DNA of 64,000 nt, taken from the NCBI GenBank assembly GCA_025350055.1, contig JANXYK010000066.1, positions 62,001 through 126,000 of the forward strand, read 5' to 3'. The notes under the pieces are model-generated. The model was not told the origin of the DNA. It did not search any database and saw only the letters and a program-made list of their open reading frames with translations. Origin of the DNA: Gammaproteobacteria bacterium (GTDB lineage Bacteria; Pseudomonadota; Gammaproteobacteria; Steroidobacterales; Steroidobacteraceae). The position numbers were made by a program, and so were the translations under genes. Of the stretch, positions 17,432 to 26,612 are shown piece by piece; position 1 is the stretch's first letter; every line of letters begins with the position of its first letter.

Positions 17432-19576
17432 GTGAGTCACAGAAGCCGCGCCTGCACCGCACTGCTTGCCGCTGCGCTGACGCTTGCCGCTTGCGGCAAC
17501 AAATCCGCGACCACGGGAGTACTCAAGGCCGCCGCGGTCGATGGAGCGCGCATCGAGGCGGCGGATCGCGAGCCGGGCAACTGGCTGAGCTATGGGCGCA
17601 CCTACGATGAGCAGCGCTTCAGTCCGCTGAAAGTCGTGGATGCCGACAATGTGAAGGACCTGGGGCTGGCGTGGTCCTACGATCTGCCCACGGCGCATCG
17701 CGGCCAGGAATCGACGCCGCTGGTGATCGATGGCGTGATGTACGTGACTGGCGCGTGGAGCAAGCTGTTTGCGCTCGATGCGAAAACCGGCGCGCTCAAG
17801 TGGCAGTTAGATCCCAAGGTGCCGGGCCGTGCCGCGGTGAATGCCTGCTGCGATGTGGTCAATCGCGGTGTCGCCGCGTGGCAGGGCAAGTTGTACCTGG
17901 GCACGCTCGATGGCCGCCTGATCGCGGTCGACGCCGACAGCGGCAAACCAGCATGGGAAGTGAACACACTACAGCCCGGCAGTCGCGCCACGATCACCGG
18001 TGCGCCGCGTGTCGTGAAAGGTCACGTGCTGATCGGCAATGCCGGTGCAGAGTTGGGTATCCGCGGCTACCTCAGTGCCTATGACGCCGACACGGGCAAG
18101 CTCAACTGGCGCTTCTATACGGTGCCGGGCGACCCCTCAAAGCCCTTTGAGACACCCGCACTGGAGAAGGCCGCGAAGAGCTGGAGCGGCGAATGGTGGC
18201 AGCCAGGGGGTGGCGGACCTGTTTGGGATTCAATCATTTACGACTCAAAGCTCGACCTGGTCTACTTTGGTGTAGGCAACAGCACGCCCTGGGCGCGCGG
18301 CAAGGATCAACCCGCGAACAGCGATCAGTTGTTTACCTCCTCGATCATCGCGGTGAAGGCCGACACCGGTGAATACGTGTGGCACTACCAGACTACGCCG
18401 CGCGATCAGTGGGACTACGACGCCGACTCGCCCTTGATGCTGGCCGATCTGAACATCGACGGCGCGATGCGCGCGGTGATCATGCAGGCGCCGAAGAACG
18501 GTTTCTTCTACGTGCTCGATCGCGCCACGGGCGAACTGCTCAGCGCCGATCCCTACACGGCGACCAACTGGGCGAAGAGCGTCGACATGAAGACCGGTCG
18601 CCCCGTGATCGAGCCCGCTGCGAATTACAGCGCCAACGGCGGTGTGTTCATGGCGATGCCGGGTCCCGGCGGCGGCCACAGCTGGCAGCCGATGGCCTTC
18701 AGCCCGGTGACCAAGCTGGTCTACGTGCCGGTGATGGAAGCCGCGTTTCCCTTCATCGCCGAGGCCGCGCCGAAGCATCGCGAGCTCGGCTGGAATACCG
18801 GCGTCGATTTCAACGCCGGCAGCCTGCCGCAGGATCCGAAGGTCAAGGCCGCGATCAAAGCGGGTCTGAAAGGGCACCTCGCCGCCTGGGATCCGGTGGC
18901 GCGCAAGGAAGTCTGGCGCGCCGAGCTCGGCCGGCCGTGGAATGGTGGCGTGGTCGCGACCGCGGGCAACCTGGTGTTCCAGGGCAATTCGAATGGCGAG
19001 CTGGTGGCCTACCGCGCGGACACCGGTGAGCGCTTGTGGTCTTCGCCGACGCAGGCAGCCGTACTCGCGGCGCCGATCAGCTATCAGGTGGATGGTGAGC
19101 AATACGTGGCGATCGAGGTGGGCTGGGGTGGCGCCTTCGGCCTGGCTGCCGGTGAGCTCGCGCGCGATACGCACATCGCCTCCAACCTGCCGCGCGTGCT
19201 GGCCTTCAAGCTGAAAGGCACGGCCAGCCTGCCGCCGCTCCCCGCTGTCGAGCCGATGGTGCTGAACCCGCCGCCAGACGAGGCGACGGTCGTGGTGGTG
19301 ACGCACGGCAAGTGGCTGTACCACAGCTATTGCAGCACCTGCCATGGCGATTCCGCAACCGGTACCGGCGTGCTGCCGGACCTGCGCTACTCAGCGGCGC
19401 TGGGCGGCGCGGGCCTGTGGAGCCAGACCGTGATCGAAGGACTGCGCGAGATGAACGGCATGGTCAGCTTCAAGCTGGAGCTGAGTCCTGCCGACAGCGA
19501 TCAGATCCGTGCCTACGTGATCCATCGCGCGAGCGAAGACAAGAAGGCGGAGGCCGCGGCGCCGAAGTCGCACTGA
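17432..19576 (+). CDS. PQQ-dependent quinohemoprotein alcohol dehydrogenase (lipoprotein)
   Basis: 714 residues from GTG 17432, placed 5 bases after a run of seven G. A lipobox LTLAAC gives a lipid-anchored cysteine at residue 21. The eight-bladed PQQ propeller has the vicinal disulfide pair NACC (139-140), the Asp-containing WDYDADSPLML, and a C-terminal cytochrome c domain with CSTCH at 634-638. Such periplasmic enzymes oxidise alcohols or aldehydes and pass electrons to the respiratory chain. It is cotranscribed with the aldehyde dehydrogenase. No PQQ synthesis genes are in the window. A decayed paralogue lies at 13385-14125. Confidence 0.95.
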   Translation: MSHRSRACTALLAAALTLAACGNKSATTGVLKAAAVDGARIEAADREPGNWLSYGRTYDEQRFSPLKVVDADNVKDLGLAWSYDLPTAHRGQESTPLVIDGVMYVTGAWSKLFALDAKTGALKWQLDPKVPGRAAVNACCDVVNRGVAAWQGKLYLGTLDGRLIAVDADSGKPAWEVNTLQPGSRATITGAPRVVKGHVLIGNAGAELGIRGYLSAYDADTGKLNWRFYTVPGDPSKPFETPALEKAAKSWSGEWWQPGGGGPVWDSIIYDSKLDLVYFGVGNSTPWARGKDQPANSDQLFTSSIIAVKADTGEYVWHYQTTPRDQWDYDADSPLMLADLNIDGAMRAVIMQAPKNGFFYVLDRATGELLSADPYTATNWAKSVDMKTGRPVIEPAANYSANGGVFMAMPGPGGGHSWQPMAFSPVTKLVYVPVMEAAFPFIAEAAPKHRELGWNTGVDFNAGSLPQDPKVKAAIKAGLKGHLAAWDPVARKEVWRAELGRPWNGGVVATAGNLVFQGNSNGELVAYRADTGERLWSSPTQAAVLAAPISYQVDGEQYVAIEVGWGGAFGLAAGELARDTHIASNLPRVLAFKLKGTASLPPLPAVEPMVLNPPPDEATVVVVTHGKWLYHSYCSTCHGDSATGTGVLPDLRYSAALGGAGLWSQTVIEGLREMNGMVSFKLELSPADSDQIRAYVIHRASEDKKAEAAAPKSH

Positions 19577-19593
19577 GCGTCGCTGCTCGCGCC

Positions 19594-20265
19594 TTACACC
19601 AGGATTTTGCGGCCCGAGTCGACGGTGGTCTTGTCCTTGTTGCCGATGTCGCCGGCCTCGGGCACGGCGCGGCCGCGCTGCACGGCGGAGCGCGCACCCA
19701 CCAGCGCGAGCCAGCGCGCCAGCTGCGGCAGGCCATCGATGTCCACGCCCGACCAGGCGTGGCCGTGGATCCATGACCAGTGCGCAATGTCGGCAATCGA
19801 GTACTCGCTGCCCGCGACGTACTCATTCGCGCCCAGTTGCCGCTCGAGCACTTCGAACAGCCGTCGCACTTCGCGCTGGTAGCGGTCGATCGCGTAGGGA
19901 ATCTTTTCCGGCGCGTAGCGGAAGAACACGTTTGCCTGCCCCATCATCGGGCCGACGCCCGCCATCTGGAACATCAGCCACTGGATCACGCGCGAGCGGC
20001 CCTTGACGTCGCTGGGCATCAGTTGGCCGCTGCGCTCGGCCAGATAGATCAGGATTGCGCCCGACTCGAAGATCGCAAAATCGCCGTTGTCGCGATCGAC
20101 AATAGTCGGAATGCGCCCGTTCGGATTGATCTTCAAGTACCCCTCGGCCTTTTGTTCCTGTTTCGAGAGCGCGATCGGGTGCACGGTGTAGGGCAGGCCC
20201 ATTTCCTCGAGCGCAATCGAGATCTTCCAGCCGTTGGGTGTGGCGGAGGTGTACAGGTCGATCAT
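19594..20265 (-). CDS. Nu-class glutathione S-transferase / disulfide-bond oxidoreductase (YfcG-like)
   Basis: 223 residues. The thioredoxin-like domain begins [20 protein letters not shown] and includes [11 protein letters not shown] and [12 protein letters not shown], the glutathione-binding residues of the YfcG/YghU group; the helical domain shows [20 protein letters not shown]. These enzymes reduce disulfides or peroxides, or conjugate glutathione, in the cytoplasm. GAGGA precedes ATG 20265. The gene is divergent from an SDR. The last ~25 residues (after GRAVPE) are more polar than usual. Confidence 0.92.
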   Translation of the reverse strand: MIDLYTSATPNGWKISIALEEMGLPYTVHPIALSKQEQKAEGYLKINPNGRIPTIVDRDNGDFAIFESGAILIYLAERSGQLMPSDVKGRSRVIQWLMFQMAGVGPMMGQANVFFRYAPEKIPYAIDRYQREVRRLFEVLERQLGANEYVAGSEYSIADIAHWSWIHGHAWSGVDIDGLPQLARWLALVGARSAVQRGRAVPEAGDIGNKDKTTVDSGRKILV

Positions 20266-20419
20266 GGGATCCTCGCGGCGTTGGGGTCGGGCGCGAATAG
20301 TTTAGCGCGGCGTCGCGACCGATCCCTGCGCTCAAGTGCGATTTTTGATTCCGGCAAGGTCGAGTCCGGTGCCGGCCGGATCGCGACAGTGCCGCTACCG
20401 CACAGCGGGGGGGCAGAGC

Positions 20420-21349
20420 ATGGACAAGGTAGCAGGCAAGGTGGCATTCATCAACGGTGCCGCCAGCGGCATGGGCCTGGGCATGGCGCAGGTGTTCTCC
20501 AGCCACGGCATGAAAGTGGAGATCGCCGACCTGAGGCGCGAAGCCATCGAGCGCGCAATCGCCAGTTTTCCGGCAGCCAATCCCGGCGTGCTGGGCGTGG
20601 AGCTGGATGTCGCCGACCGCGCCGCCTATGCGCGCGCCGCCGCCGAGGCGGTGCGCGCCTTCGGCGCCATCCATGTGCTGGTGAACAACGCCGGCATTGG
20701 CATCATCGGCCCATTGCTCGAGGCCACCTATGCCGACTGGGACTGGGGTCTGTCGGTGAACCTGGGTGGCGTGATCAATGGCATCCAGACCGTGGTGCCA
20801 CTGATCCGCTCGCACGGCGAGGGCGGGCACGTGGTGCCCACCTCCTCGATGAGCGGCATTTTCTGCGCGAGTACCGCTGGCATTTACACCACCGCCAAGT
20901 ACGCGGTAGTCGGCCTGATGGAATCGCTCCACAGTGAGCTCCAGCCGCACAACATTGGTGTCTCCGCTTTCTGCCCGGGCTTGGTGAGCACCAACATCGG
21001 CGAGACCGAGAGCATGCGCCCCGCCGAGTTCCGCAACTCGAGCTACGGCAACGCCGCGCCCGAGCGCGCGAATTTCTTGCGCGAGCACATCTTCCCGCAT
21101 GGCATGTCGCCGCTGGAAGTGGGTGAGCGCGTGCTCAAGGGAATCGTGAACAACGACCTGTGGATCCTGACGCATCCTGAATACAAGGCCGGTGCGCAGG
21201 AGCGCTTCGAGGCAATACTGGAAGCATTCCCGATCGAGGGCCCGCCGCCCCCTAAGCGCGTGGCGGCCGAGGCCATGGTGACGCGCAATCCGCTGTTCGC
21301 GCTCGAACGCGATCGGCTGCGCGCACGCCGCGCGCAGCAACAACGCTAG
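20420..21349 (+). CDS. SDR family dehydrogenase, LigD/LigN-like branch
   Basis: 309 residues from ATG 20420 (MDKVAGKVAF). The cofactor motif is FINGAASGMGLGMA, the structural motif NNAG, and the catalytic set is Ser in PTSSMSG with Y-T-T-A-K. The length and the long C-terminal region (HIFPHGMSPLEVGERVLKGI) fit the group that includes the C-alpha dehydrogenases of lignin dimers, and it shares architecture with the LigD homologue at 56327. An alcohol-to-ketone oxidation is likely; the substrate is unproven. The 3' end overlaps the methyltransferase gene by 4 bases. Confidence 0.88.
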   Translation: MDKVAGKVAFINGAASGMGLGMAQVFSSHGMKVEIADLRREAIERAIASFPAANPGVLGVELDVADRAAYARAAAEAVRAFGAIHVLVNNAGIGIIGPLLEATYADWDWGLSVNLGGVINGIQTVVPLIRSHGEGGHVVPTSSMSGIFCASTAGIYTTAKYAVVGLMESLHSELQPHNIGVSAFCPGLVSTNIGETESMRPAEFRNSSYGNAAPERANFLREHIFPHGMSPLEVGERVLKGIVNNDLWILTHPEYKAGAQERFEAILEAFPIEGPPPPKRVAAEAMVTRNPLFALERDRLRARRAQQQR

Positions 21350-22404
21350 CGGATTGCGATCACCATTGATTCGCTGGCCGTCAGCTCCACTGCCGAAGTG
21401 CTGCGAAAGCCAGTGGCGCGCATCCAGCCGCGGCAATCCGCCGGCGTGTAATCGAAACCGCCGGGGGTTTCGATCAGCATGTTGAGGCTCATCAACAAGC
21501 CGGTCACGTTGCGGCTGCGTGCGTTGTCGATCATCGCATCGTAGACGATCAGTGCGCCGCCCTTGGGCAACGCAGCGTAGGCCTTCTGCAACAGCAGGTG
21601 CTTCTCCTGCAGGTTCCAGTCGTGCAGGATGTGGCCCATCACGATCACATCGGCCTGCGGCAGCGGATCGCGGAAGAAATCACCGGCGATGAACTTGAGG
21701 CGGTTCTCGAGGTGGAAGGAGCGTACGTAGTCCTCATTGATCGGCTGCACCGGTGGCAGATCGAAGGTGCTGCCCTTGAGGTGCTTGTGTGCCAGCGCCA
21801 CCTGCACCGGCAGGCAGCCCTGTGCACCGCCCGCATCGACGAAGCTGGCGTACTTCTTCCAGGGGAACTTCGCGGCGATCGCGCGCGCTGAGGCCATGCT
21901 GACGCCGGTCATCGCGCCCAGGAAACTGCGCAATGCCCCGGGACTCCCGTAAAGCGCCGCAAACATGTCGCCGCCGTGCTTGGCTTCGTTCTGCGGTGCG
22001 CCGGTGCGCAGCGCCTCGGTGAGTGAACCCCAGTAGGGGTACAGGCGCGCAGCGGCCATCTCGAACAGGCCGCCGATATAACCGGGTTTGGCCTTGTCGA
22101 GGAAGGCCGCGGCTTCGGGCCCGTTGCGATACTTGCCCGCGCTGCGCACCAGCACGCCCAGTGCCACCAGCGCATCGAGGAAATCGAGCGCCGAGCGCGG
22201 ATGCAGATTCAGGTGCTCCTGCAGCTGCGATGCATTGAGTGGCGCTTTCGCCAGCAGCGAAAACAGGTCGAATTCCACCGCGCTCAGGAAGGCGCGCGGA
22301 CCGAAGAAGCCCATGCCCAGCTGCAGCAGCCGGGCCGGCGAGGGGGCGGGGCGCGCCGCCTTGCGCGGGCTGCGGGTGGCCTTGCGGGTCTTCTTTTTGG
22401 CCAT
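21346..22404 (-). CDS. SAM-dependent O-methyltransferase (COMT-like, dimerising)
   Basis: 352 residues. After a basic N-terminal tail (MAKKKTRKATRSPRKAARP) comes a winged-helix dimerisation domain, then a Rossmann SAM domain with FVDAGGAQGCLPVQVAL and VIVMGHILHDWNLQEKH, where the His in H-I-L-H-D-W is the usual catalytic base. Such enzymes methylate phenolic hydroxyls of small molecules. AGAGG precedes the ATG. The Lys/Arg-rich start is unusual for the family. The neighbourhood deals with methoxylated aromatics, but the direction (making or removing methyl groups) is not clear. Confidence 0.88.
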   Translation of the reverse strand: MAKKKTRKATRSPRKAARPAPSPARLLQLGMGFFGPRAFLSAVEFDLFSLLAKAPLNASQLQEHLNLHPRSALDFLDALVALGVLVRSAGKYRNGPEAAAFLDKAKPGYIGGLFEMAAARLYPYWGSLTEALRTGAPQNEAKHGGDMFAALYGSPGALRSFLGAMTGVSMASARAIAAKFPWKKYASFVDAGGAQGCLPVQVALAHKHLKGSTFDLPPVQPINEDYVRSFHLENRLKFIAGDFFRDPLPQADVIVMGHILHDWNLQEKHLLLQKAYAALPKGGALIVYDAMIDNARSRNVTGLLMSLNMLIETPGGFDYTPADCRGWMRATGFRSTSAVELTASESMVIAIR

Positions 22405-22431
22405 GTTCGCCTCTGGTTTTGCCAGCGGCGA

Positions 22432-22848
22432 TTATGCGCTGAAATTGACTACCCGTTCGGCGTTGAGCTGAAAATATTTGCGCTTGTCCAGCGCTGTCAT
22501 CAGCAGGGCATCGCTGATTGCGACCACTTCGGGCACGAACTGGTAGGGGTAGTCCATGGCGTACATCACGCGATCAGCGCCCATCACCTGGTGGCACAGC
22601 ATGATCGGTGGTTCCGAGGCCATGCCCGCGCGGTGCATGTAGTTGATGCGAAATACCCAGAAGGGAAGCGCTTGGCCGCAATGGCCGAGCACGAACTGCA
22701 GCTTCGGAAAGCGATCGAACACGCCTTTGATGATGATGCGCAGCATGTGCATGCCGGTCTCGACCGCGAAGCCGTAGATCGAGGTAGTGGCTTTCGTAGG
22801 CCACGCCTTTCTCCGCCAGCGCCGGCATCGGCTTGCCGGAGTTGGCAT
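22432..22848 (-). pseudogene. LigW-like 5-carboxyvanillate decarboxylase remnant
   Basis: An amidohydrolase-fold fragment with SIYGFAVETGMHMLRIIIKG, VFDRFPKLQFVLGHCGQALP and VMGADRVMYAMDYPYQF, very close to the LigW/gamma-resorcylate decarboxylase family that removes the carboxyl group of 5-carboxyvanillate in biphenyl-lignin breakdown. The first ~200 residues, including the first metal ligands, are absent. The frame before SIYGF is nonsense, and about 35 residues are missing between NYMHRAGMAS and EPPIMLCHQ. It cannot be functional. It abuts the 3' end of a decayed AraC gene. Confidence 0.8.
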
Positions 22849-22891
22849 TGGGCTCCCATGCCGTTGTGTGTCGCGAGGCGTGTTCTGGCGA

Positions 22892-23687
22892 CTATCGGGG
22901 ATTGCTGAGCGTTTCGCGCCGGTATTCGCGCGGCGTCATGCCGTATTTCGAGCGGAACACCCGGCCGAACTGCGTCGGGCTGTTGAAGCCGTAGTCGAAG
23001 GCGATGGCAGTAACCGTGCGACCGCGCTGCGTCTCGGATACCAGTGCACGCGCGCAGGCATCGAGTCGCCGGCGTAATATGTAGCGCGCCACGGTTTCGT
23101 CCTGGTTGGAGAAGAGATGATGCAGGTAACGTGGCGTCATCTTACCAGCATCGGCAATGCGGGTTGGCGTCAGCTCCGGGTTGTGCAGGTGCGCCTCGAT
23201 GTAATTGATGATGCGCAGGCGGTGCGCGACGGCAGGCCACGCACACCGTGCCAGGCTTCCATCGGAATCGCGACCAGGCTCTCCGGGCAGGCGATGTGCC
23301 GATGCAGGTCAGCCTCGGGAATGCCGAGCACCAGCATGCGATTGGCCGCCGGGAACACCATCTCGTAGTGACGCGCGCTGTGACAGAGCGTGAAGTCGCC
23401 GGGCTTGAGCAGCGCTTCGCGCCCATCCTGGCGGTTGATGCTCTCGCCCTCGAGCTGCGGGTGCGCGCCACGTGGGCGCGCGAGTGGCGCACGATCTGCG
23501 CATCCGAGTACACCTCGGCGAGTGTCATGTCGCCGACATGCGTGGGCGCGATCGAACCATTGAAACTGCGGAGGTCAGCCGGATCAGACACCAGCGGCGA
23601 GAAACTCTCGGTCGCGCGCTCATTCCAGTAAGTGAGCTGGCGACGCGGGTCCAGACCCATGGTTGAAAAGGACTCTATGTGAGCCAT
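22892..23687 (-). pseudogene. Frameshifted AraC-family regulator
   Basis: One regulator read in three frames. The N-terminal AraC-binding-like part starts MAHIESFSTMGLDPRRQLTY and runs to about 23470. Another frame continues with REALLKPGDFTLCHSARHYE and MVFPAANRMLVLGIPEADLH. The C-terminal frame gives the HTH domain (MTPRYLHHLFSNQDETVARY; YGFNSPTQFGRVFRSKYGMT). At least two frame changes are needed, and the total is ~265 codons against ~310 expected. It is divergent from the aromatic-acid transporter, which it presumably once controlled. Confidence 0.85.
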
Positions 23688-23736
23688 TGTTGCATTGCCC
23701 CCGCTTGCGGGCCTAATCTCGCCCCGTCAATTGGTA

Positions 23737-23775
23737 GTTATAAGTGACAATCAATTCCCAGTGCAAAGTTTTTGC
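23737..23775. promoter_or_regulatory. Promoter-like elements between the AraC remnant and the MFS gene
   Basis: On the minus strand TTGCAC (23766-23761) and TATAAC (23742-23737) are 18 bases apart and would drive the AraC gene. They are flanked by an inverted repeat GCAAA-GTT-TTTGC at 23763-23775, a possible operator. The region is clearly AT-richer than the genes around it. Confidence 0.35.
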
Positions 23776-23859
23776 GCTGCAAGGGAAGGCTGCCGCTGCC
23801 ATGCGCGGGGTATGATGGGCCTCGAAGCAGGGGCGGCCGACCGGCCGCGATGGGGGAAA

Positions 23860-25194
23860 ATGAATACGATTATAGACCCGCGTCAGCTGCTGGCTGCCAA
23901 TCCGATGAGGCCCCTGCAGTTCGTCATCGTGGCCATCACCGTGGCGCTGACGGCGCTGGATGGTTTCGATGTGCTGTCGATCAGTTTTGCCTCCCCCGGC
24001 ATCGCGCACGAGTGGGGCATCGATCGCGCCGCGCTGGGATTTGTGCTGTCGATGGAACTCGTGGGCATGGGCATCGGTTCGATCCTGCTGGGTGGCGTGG
24101 CCGACAGCTTGGGGCGCCGGCGCACCATCCTCGGCTGCCTTTTGGTGATGACCCTGGGGATGTACATGGTCAGCCGCGTGCACAACCTGACGGAGCTGTC
24201 GCTGTGGCGCGTGTTCACGGGTCTGGGCATCGGCGGCATGCTCGCGGCCACCAACGCCGTGGCCGCGGAGTTCGCCAATGTGCGGCGTCGCGACCTGTGC
24301 GTGGCGCTGATGGCCATCGGCTACCCGCTGGGTGCCGTGGCCGGCGGCCTGATCGCCGCGCAGTTGCTCAAGTCCAGCGATTGGCGTTCGGTGTTCGAGT
24401 TCGGTGCCGTGGTCACGGCGCTCTTCTTCCCCCTGGTCTTGTGGACGATGCCGGAGTCGATCGGCTGGCTGGCGCAGCGCCAACCTGCCAATGCGCTCGC
24501 GATGATGAACCGCACGCTGCAGCGCCTGGGATATGAGCCTGCGCAGCAGTTGCCACCGCTGGCGATGCGCAGCGGGCGGGCGCCGCTGGTCGACATCTTC
24601 ACACCTGGTATCGCGAAGTCTACGGTGCTGGTGACGGCAACCTATTTCCTGCATATCACCACCTTCTATTTCATCCTCAAGTGGGTACCCAAGATCGTGG
24701 TCGACATGGGTTTTCCGCCAGCAGCGGCCGCGGGTGTGCTGATCTGGGCCAATGTGGGCGGCGCCACCGGTGGTGCCATGCTTGGCTTGCTCTCGCTCCG
24801 CTACAGCGTCAAGGCCCTGACCATCCTGTTGCTCGTGGCCTCGACGGTGATGGTCACGTTGTTCGGTCGTGGCCAGCCGGATCTGCATGGCTTGTCGATG
24901 GTCAGCGCGTTCGCCGGTTTCTGCACCAATGGCGGTGTAGTCGGTATCTATGCGGTGCTGGCGCGTACCTTTCCGACCGCGCTGCGCGCCACCGGCACGG
25001 GTTTTGCGATCGGCTGCGGTCGCGGCGGCGCGATGATTGCGCCGATCATCGCGGGCCTGCTGTTCACGACCGGCTTCGGCCTGCAGTACGTCGCCATCGT
25101 GATGGGCATCGGTTCGCTGGTGGCGGCGGTGTGCCTGGCGTTGTTGCCGCTGCGCGCGAACAGTGCGCACCTCGACGCGGCGGCGCACCTGTGA
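23860..25194 (+). CDS. MFS transporter, aromatic acid:H+ symporter (AAHS) family
   Basis: 444 residues from ATG 23860, chosen for GGGGGAAAA just upstream. Twelve membrane segments are evident. The family motif DGFDVLSISFASPGIAHEWG lies in TM1, and GGVADSLGRRRTILGC after TM2 is the MFS loop signature. Relatives (PcaK, VanK, MhpT) import protocatechuate, vanillate, hydroxyphenylpropionate and similar acids. It neighbours LigAB, so import of a protocatechuate precursor is the natural guess. It appears intact although its neighbours on both sides are decayed. Confidence 0.92.
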   Translation: MNTIIDPRQLLAANPMRPLQFVIVAITVALTALDGFDVLSISFASPGIAHEWGIDRAALGFVLSMELVGMGIGSILLGGVADSLGRRRTILGCLLVMTLGMYMVSRVHNLTELSLWRVFTGLGIGGMLAATNAVAAEFANVRRRDLCVALMAIGYPLGAVAGGLIAAQLLKSSDWRSVFEFGAVVTALFFPLVLWTMPESIGWLAQRQPANALAMMNRTLQRLGYEPAQQLPPLAMRSGRAPLVDIFTPGIAKSTVLVTATYFLHITTFYFILKWVPKIVVDMGFPPAAAAGVLIWANVGGATGGAMLGLLSLRYSVKALTILLLVASTVMVTLFGRGQPDLHGLSMVSAFAGFCTNGGVVGIYAVLARTFPTALRATGTGFAIGCGRGGAMIAPIIAGLLFTTGFGLQYVAIVMGIGSLVAAVCLALLPLRANSAHLDAAAHL

Positions 25195-25196
25195 GG

Positions 25197-26304
25197 CTGC
25201 TGATACAGACTTCGAGCAGCATCGGCACGCCGGCGCCGAAGACCTGCTGCAGCGCCGGGTCGAGGTCTGCCGCGCGTTCCACTCGCAGCGCACGCACGCC
25301 TTGGGCGCTGGCCCGTGCGCAGAAATCCAGGCCACCCAGCTGCACGCAGGGCAGGGAGGCAATGCCGAAGTGCTGGCCGAATTTCTGCAGCCCCTGGATG
25401 GCATACATCGCCGGACCATCACCGAGCAGTGCGATCACTTTGCGTTGCGGCTGCGCAAGCGCGACGCCTATGGCTGCCGGCAAGCCATGACCGAGACCGC
25501 CGCTGGCGCAGGTGTGGAAGCTGTCGCGCTCGATGATCGGCAGGTAGTCGTGCGGCTCCGCGCGACTGCTGGGCGCTTCCTCGACCAGGATACTGTGCGC
25601 AGGACGAACGGCCGCGATCTGTTGCATCAGATAGCGACCGTCCAGTACCTCTGCGGGGCGTTGCGGTGGCCGCGCCGCAATCGTGGGCGCAGTGCGCAGG
25701 GGAGTTGAAGAATTCGCGGCGGCCGTGGTCAGCGCCAGCAACTGTGCGACGCCGAGCTTCAGGTCAGTGACGATCGAAGTGCCCATCGGACACCAAGCTG
25801 CCACCGCAGCGTCATCCGTGAGTTGCAGCAGCTGCGCTCCCCGTGGAACGTGCGGTCCATCGCCTTCAACGTGATAGGTAAAGGCAGGCGCACCCAGTAC
25901 TAGCACCAGATCATTTCCAGTGAGCGCTTTGACAATGCCGCTGCGGTCCGCGGGCAGGAACCCGGCAAACAGTCGGTGATTCTCGGGAAAACTGTTGCGG
26001 GCCGACATCGGCGCGACCCACACCGCGGCATTGTGGCGCTCGGCCAGTGCGAGGGTCTCGTCCCAGGCCCGGTTGCGCGCCACCGATGCGCCGCCGCACC
26101 CAGCAACTGCGGATCGGCACCCACCCGATTGCTGACCACTCCTGGTCCCAGTCATCGACCGGAATCGACACGAAGGTCGGCCCACGCGGCGCCTGCATCG
26201 CCACGTAGTACGCGCGCGCGATCGCGGCGGGCACATCGGCCGCACGCTCGGGCTCGACGCTCCACTTGACGTAGGGCTTGGGCAGTTGCGCGGCCTGCTC
26301 GGAA
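25197..26304 (-). pseudogene. Benzoylformate decarboxylase-like (MdlC) remnant
   Basis: A ThDP enzyme fragment. One frame gives LPKPYVKWSVEPERAADVPA and PTFVSIPVDDWDQEW. After a frame change near 26120 another gives WDETLALAERHNAAVWVAPM, then FHTCASGGLGHGLPAAIGVA and VIALLGDGPAMYAIQGLQKF. The first ~115 residues are missing. About 25-30 residues are deleted after FGQHFGIA, removing the rest of the G-D-G...N-N diphosphate/metal motif, and no natural stop remains. The family decarboxylates benzoylformate to benzaldehyde, which would have fed the aromatic aldehyde dehydrogenase. Confidence 0.82.
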
Positions 26305-26590
26305 TACCGCGCAGGAACAGTGCCAGCAATGTGCCGACTACAGCGCACAGCGCCATGATCAACCCCGGGATGCCGGCCAGGAAGAAGGCCCAGCGCCAGC
26401 TCAAGGCCGTGGCGATCATGACCAGCACCAGCGGTGCGACAAAGGAGCCGCGCCGTGCAGCCGTGGATTCCACGGCCACCAGGGATTGTGCCACCGGCAG
26501 GAAAGGTCCCTCGGCCGCGCCCATCAGCAGGCGGGTAAGAAACAGGCTCGCGCACGAGCCAGTGGCGTACTCGCCAGGCATGAACGCATC
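26305..26590 (-). pseudogene. MFS transporter fragment
   Basis: The minus strand reads LFLTRLLMGAAEGPFLPVAQ, then RRGSFVAPLVLVMIATALSW and RWAFFLAGIPGLIMALCAVV, i.e. membrane helices 4-6 of a major-facilitator protein. About 15 residues usually found between the A-A-R-R-G and S-F-V-A-P blocks are missing. Both ends are cut: downstream it runs into the MdlC remnant, upstream into the plus-strand MetF remnant near 26600. The single long frame that joins it to MdlC is a product of deletion, not a real fusion protein. Confidence 0.7.
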
Positions 26591-26612
26591 GCTGCAGGGC
26601 GAGTCGTTGTAG

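Noticed and set aside
18245-19345. A 366-residue minus-strand frame
   Set aside because: Complement of the PQQ dehydrogenase, with no recognisable motifs or ribosome site.
23713-25422. A 569-residue minus-strand frame
   Set aside because: Antisense to the aromatic-acid transporter; extreme Arg/His/Gln content and no domain.
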